A stretch of DNA of 8,521 nucleotides from Clostridiaceae bacterium (lineage in GTDB: Bacteria > Bacillota > Clostridia > Lachnospirales > Lachnospiraceae): the NCBI GenBank assembly GCA_018378255.1, contig JAGZXV010000223.1, positions 1-8,521 on the forward strand, in the 5' to 3' direction. The position numbers were made by a program, and so were the translations under genes. The notes under the pieces were generated by a model, which was not told the origin of the DNA, made no database searches, and saw nothing but the letters and a program-made list of their open reading frames with translations. Position 1 is the stretch's first letter, and every line of letters begins with the position of its first letter. Below are positions 6,602 through 8,521 of the stretch, in pieces.

Positions 6602-6630
6602 TTTACAAAGACTTAAAAAACACCTACAAT
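6602..6630 (+). promoter_or_regulatory. predicted promoter of the second lysR-type gene
   Basis: TTTACA (6602-6607), exactly 17 bp, then TACAAT (6625-6630): a near-consensus vegetative promoter pointing towards the lysR-type gene. The start point would fall near 6637, inside the palindrome at 6632-6648, giving a leader of about 112 bases. It also overlaps the leader and promoter zone of the divergent ubiX, for which I find only a TATATT -10 candidate (6633-6628) with no clear -35. Confidence 0.6.
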
Positions 6631-6631
6631 A

Positions 6632-6648
6632 TATTCCATAATGGAATA
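6632..6648. promoter_or_regulatory. 17-bp perfect palindrome, probable LysR-type operator
   Basis: TATTCCAT-A-ATGGAATA is perfectly symmetrical about position 6640. Its inner 15 bp, ATTC-N7-GAAT, fit the T-N11-A rule for LysR-type sites. Partial outer arms ACACC (6620-6624) and GGTGT (6653-6657) add further symmetry. It covers the predicted start point of the lysR-type promoter, which suggests autorepression, and lies just upstream of ubiX, which it may also control. Confidence 0.6.
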
Positions 6649-6700
6649 CCAGGGTGTATTTGAACATTACTTTCCGCCAGCTGTGCGTCACACTTTCATC

Positions 6701-6727
6701 TTCTTGGCCAGAAAAGCCGGTCAAGAA
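6701..6727 (+). promoter_or_regulatory. possible leader hairpin before lysR ribosome binding site
   Basis: TTCTTG (6701-6706) can pair with CAAGAA (6722-6727), with a further GGC/GCC pairing inside, interrupted by a bulge. It lies in the predicted leader, 10 bases before GGAGG (6738-6742). No T-tract follows. A role is speculative. Confidence 0.2.
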
Positions 6728-6748
6728 ACATCGGAATGGAGGTTTCCC

Positions 6749-7633
6749 ATGAACATACTCAGGCTGAAATATTTTATAGCCGTAGCCGAAAACGGCAGCT
6801 TTACTGAAGCCGCCGAACTGCTCTACACCACACAGTCATCCGTATCAAAACAAATCCTGGCTCTCGAAAAAGAGCTGGGCGTCCGCCTGTTTAACCGGAC
6901 CAGCCGGAAAATTGAACTGACACCCCAGGGCGGGATCGTCCTCGAACATGCCAAAAAGCTGGCTGCCGGCTACGATGATATGATGGCCCGGCTCTCTGCC
7001 TACGAGCAAACCTGCAAAGGATATCTGTCAATCGCATCCATCCCAGTGATGGCCCAATACCGGATTACATCCATTTTCGCCGGCTTCAACCGGCTGTTCC
7101 CCCACATCACCCTGAACATAGAGGAGATGGAGACCTGCGATATTCCCGCCGCTTTAGAAAATGGATCATACGATCTGGCATTTATGCGCAGTGAGATGCT
7201 GGACATCTCCTATGAAACAACCGCCGTCTGCCGGGACCGTTTGGCCGCTGTCCTGCCCTGCGGCCACCGGCTGTCCCGAAAAGAGGCCATTTCCTTGGAG
7301 GAGCTGAAAGATGAGCCTTTTTTACTCTTAAACAAGGGGACGCTTCTTTATTCCTTCTGTCTGGACGCCTGTAAAAAAGCTGGATTCACTCCTAAAGTGG
7401 CTTATACCGGAACCAGAATGGAAAATATCGCTGAACTGGTGGTTCAGAACATGGGCATATCCCTGATGATGGAACAGGCCGTATCCTACCTGCAGAACCG
7501 TGACATCAGGATTATACCTCTTTCGGAACAGATTGAGAGCTGCATTTCCCTGGTCAGGCTGAAAAAACGGGAGATGTCACCTGCCGCCGCCTCATTCTGG
7601 AAATACGTAAAAAATGGAACATCTGATTTATAA
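6749..7633 (+). CDS. LysR-family transcriptional regulator of the prenyl-FMN decarboxylase locus
   Basis: This 294-residue LysR-type protein begins MNILRLKYFIAVAENGSFTE, the classical start of the winged helix-turn-helix. The recognition helix (TQSSVSKQILALEKELGVRL) and wing (NRTSRKIELTPQG) lie within residues 1-65. The effector domain begins at about residue 90 (GYLSIASIPVMAQYRITSIF) and contains the usual block DEPFLLLNKGT and the MENIAELVVQNMGISLMME stretch of lobe II. ATG 6749 is preferred over an in-frame ATG at 6641: GGAGG lies 6 bases upstream, the family homology starts at once, and the 36-residue extension has no LysR character. The gene is divergent from ubiX and convergent with the ubiD-type gene. 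It probably senses an aromatic acid substrate or product of that enzyme, which is inference from position. The two genes at its 3' side share a 6-bp overlap of stop codons. Confidence 0.92.
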   Translation: MNILRLKYFIAVAENGSFTEAAELLYTTQSSVSKQILALEKELGVRLFNRTSRKIELTPQGGIVLEHAKKLAAGYDDMMARLSAYEQTCKGYLSIASIPVMAQYRITSIFAGFNRLFPHITLNIEEMETCDIPAALENGSYDLAFMRSEMLDISYETTAVCRDRLAAVLPCGHRLSRKEAISLEELKDEPFLLLNKGTLLYSFCLDACKKAGFTPKVAYTGTRMENIAELVVQNMGISLMMEQAVSYLQNRDIRIIPLSEQIESCISLVRLKKREMSPAAASFWKYVKNGTSDL

Positions 7634-7645
7634 CAGCCATTTTTT
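7609..7645. terminator. possible bidirectional terminator at the lysR/ubiD junction
   Basis: AAAAAATGG (7609-7617) and CCATTTTTT (7637-7645) are perfect complements, with an inner CTG/CAG pairing (7623-7625, 7634-7636) around the two overlapping stops. Each strand ends in six T, so it could stop transcripts from both sides. The stem is AT-rich with only two GC pairs in the outer arm, so its strength is uncertain. Confidence 0.5.
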
Positions 7646-8521
7646 GTAGTCCACTTCTAAGAATTCGGCCCGTTTAAACCGTTCTTTCTGGCTATAGGGA
7701 ACGGTGCAGTCGAAAATGGTCTTACAACTGATACCACGGTCCGCAATTTCAGGAGAATACTGGGGCGACTGGGACGGATCCAGGGGATGGCACCTGACCC
7801 CGGGAATCATCACCGTATCCAGATTTCCCTGGTACCTGGTGTTAAGAGCCCAAAGCACATCGTTGGTATCGAAGATGTCCACATCCTCATCCACCAGGAA
7901 TATGTGCTTCAGTTCCGGAAATGCGGAAAATGCCAGAAGCGCCGCCTGCCGCTGCCTTCCCTCGTCGCTTGGCACGCTCTTTCTAAACTGCAGCACTGCC
8001 ATGTATTTGCCGCCTCCTGAAGAGTGGGCATAGACATTCAGCACTTTTCCCGGCATGGCCCGTTCCACCAGATCCAGAATGCTGGCTTCCGTTGGAATTC
8101 CCGCCATGGTGACATGTTCTTCGCTGGGTCCGATACAGGTCTGCATCACAGGATTCTGCCTGTGTGTCACCGCTTTCACCTTTATCAGCCAGCATTCGCT
8201 GCTGGCCGGTCCCGTATATCCCGGAAACTCGGGCATGGCATATCCGGTATGGCTGTTCTTATCTTCCTGAACCCGGATTCCCGGCTGAACCTCCCCTTCA
8301 ATCACATATTCCGCATTGGCAATTGCGTGTTCAGCCACCGTAATACAGGGGGCCAGTTCCACAGCCTTTTTCCTAAGAGCTCCTGCAATCGCCAGTTCAT
8401 TATATCCCAAAGGGGTTGTGGGCGGCTCAAAACAGGAAGAGATCTCAATTGCCGGATCCACCCCGATGCTGACGGAGATGGGAAGGGGTTTTCCAAGTTC
8501 CTCCGCTCTTTCCGCCATGGC
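7628..8521 (-). CDS. UbiD-family prenyl-FMN decarboxylase, LpdC-like (5' end outside window)
   Basis: The reverse strand is open to the window edge, so only the C-terminal 297 or so residues of a family of about 480-490 are present; the methionine at 8518 is internal. UbiD-type enzymes use prenylated FMN and a divalent metal plus K+ to (de)carboxylate aromatic or unsaturated acids reversibly. Numbered from that methionine, signatures are SVSIGVDPA (15-23), FEPPTTPLGYNELAIAG (30-46), the acidic block AEYVIEGE (69-76), MPEFPGYTGP (95-104), CIGPSEEH and GIPTEA (128-145), and the C-terminal hallmark VDEDVDIFDTNDVLWALNTR (209-228). The endings HPLDPSQ and GISCKTIFDCTVP point to the gallate/protocatechuate/hydroxybenzoate-type group (LpdC, AroY relatives) rather than UbiD of ubiquinone synthesis. 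ubiX and the lpdD-like gene lie downstream on the same strand, beyond an opposite-strand lysR gene. The substrate is not readable from sequence. Confidence 0.9.
   Translation of the reverse strand, partial: AMAERAEELGKPLPISVSIGVDPAIEISSCFEPPTTPLGYNELAIAGALRKKAVELAPCITVAEHAIANAEYVIEGEVQPGIRVQEDKNSHTGYAMPEFPGYTGPASSECWLIKVKAVTHRQNPVMQTCIGPSEEHVTMAGIPTEASILDLVERAMPGKVLNVYAHSSGGGKYMAVLQFRKSVPSDEGRQRQAALLAFSAFPELKHIFLVDEDVDIFDTNDVLWALNTRYQGNLDTVMIPGVRCHPLDPSQSPQYSPEIADRGISCKTIFDCTVPYSQKERFKRAEFLEVDYKKWLL

Noticed and set aside
6641..6748. N-terminal extension of the second LysR-type protein by 36 residues from an ATG at 6641
   Set aside because: LysR homology begins exactly at the ATG at 6749, which has GGAGG 6 bases upstream. 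The extension would start inside the operator palindrome and has no recognisable domain.
8516..8518. True start of the UbiD-type gene at the ATG at 8518
   Set aside because: The frame stays open to the window edge, and family members carry about 180 more N-terminal residues, so this methionine is internal.

Overview
The window looks like chromosomal DNA of an anaerobic Firmicute, most likely a gut clostridium of the Lachnospiraceae type. The basis is gene content (clostridial MATE and sodium/solute symporters, a GlgX/isoamylase-type debranching enzyme, an UbiX/LpdD/UbiD aromatic-acid decarboxylase set), strong AGGAGG-like ribosome binding sites and mixed AT/GC codon use. This placement is inference; there is no rRNA or tRNA gene to anchor it. 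I see no mobile element and no CRISPR array.

Left part (1-1680): the 5' portion of a MATE-family multidrug efflux gene runs leftwards off the edge and is divergent from a LysR-type regulator (LTTR). The 218 bp between them carry overlapping back-to-back promoters and a LysR-type dyad box, consistent with the LTTR controlling the pump and itself. Middle (1648-3300): a complete sodium/proline symporter gene, putP, runs leftwards. Its intrinsic terminator is built from the last coding bases of the lysR gene, with the lysR stop codon in the hairpin loop.

The putP promoter region is shared with a divergent 727-residue glycogen-debranching-type GH13 enzyme (3395-5578). All GH13 catalytic motifs are present. 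Its C-terminal domain holds an in-frame array of six 18-bp repeats (5393-5500). Its 3' end overlaps the convergent lpdD-like gene by 29 bp.

Right part (5550-8521): a prenylated-FMN decarboxylase locus. Leftward genes are a UbiD/LpdC-type decarboxylase (5' end outside the window), ubiX (flavin prenyltransferase) and a small LpdD-like protein. A second LTTR gene lies on the opposite strand between ubiD and ubiX. It is divergent from ubiX, with a perfect 17-bp palindrome at its own predicted transcription start, and tail-to-tail with ubiD, the two genes sharing a TTATAA stop palindrome. UbiX makes the cofactor, the UbiD enzyme uses it to (de)carboxylate a phenolic acid, and LpdD probably helps cofactor handling; the LTTR is the likely inducer-sensing switch. 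The exact substrate cannot be read from the sequence; the closest remembered family is gallate/protocatechuate-type decarboxylases.

Nothing here is a clearly new system. The most distinctive points are the regulatory dyads, the minisatellite in the debranching enzyme, the terminator between ubiX and lpdD, and the compact convergent gene ends.
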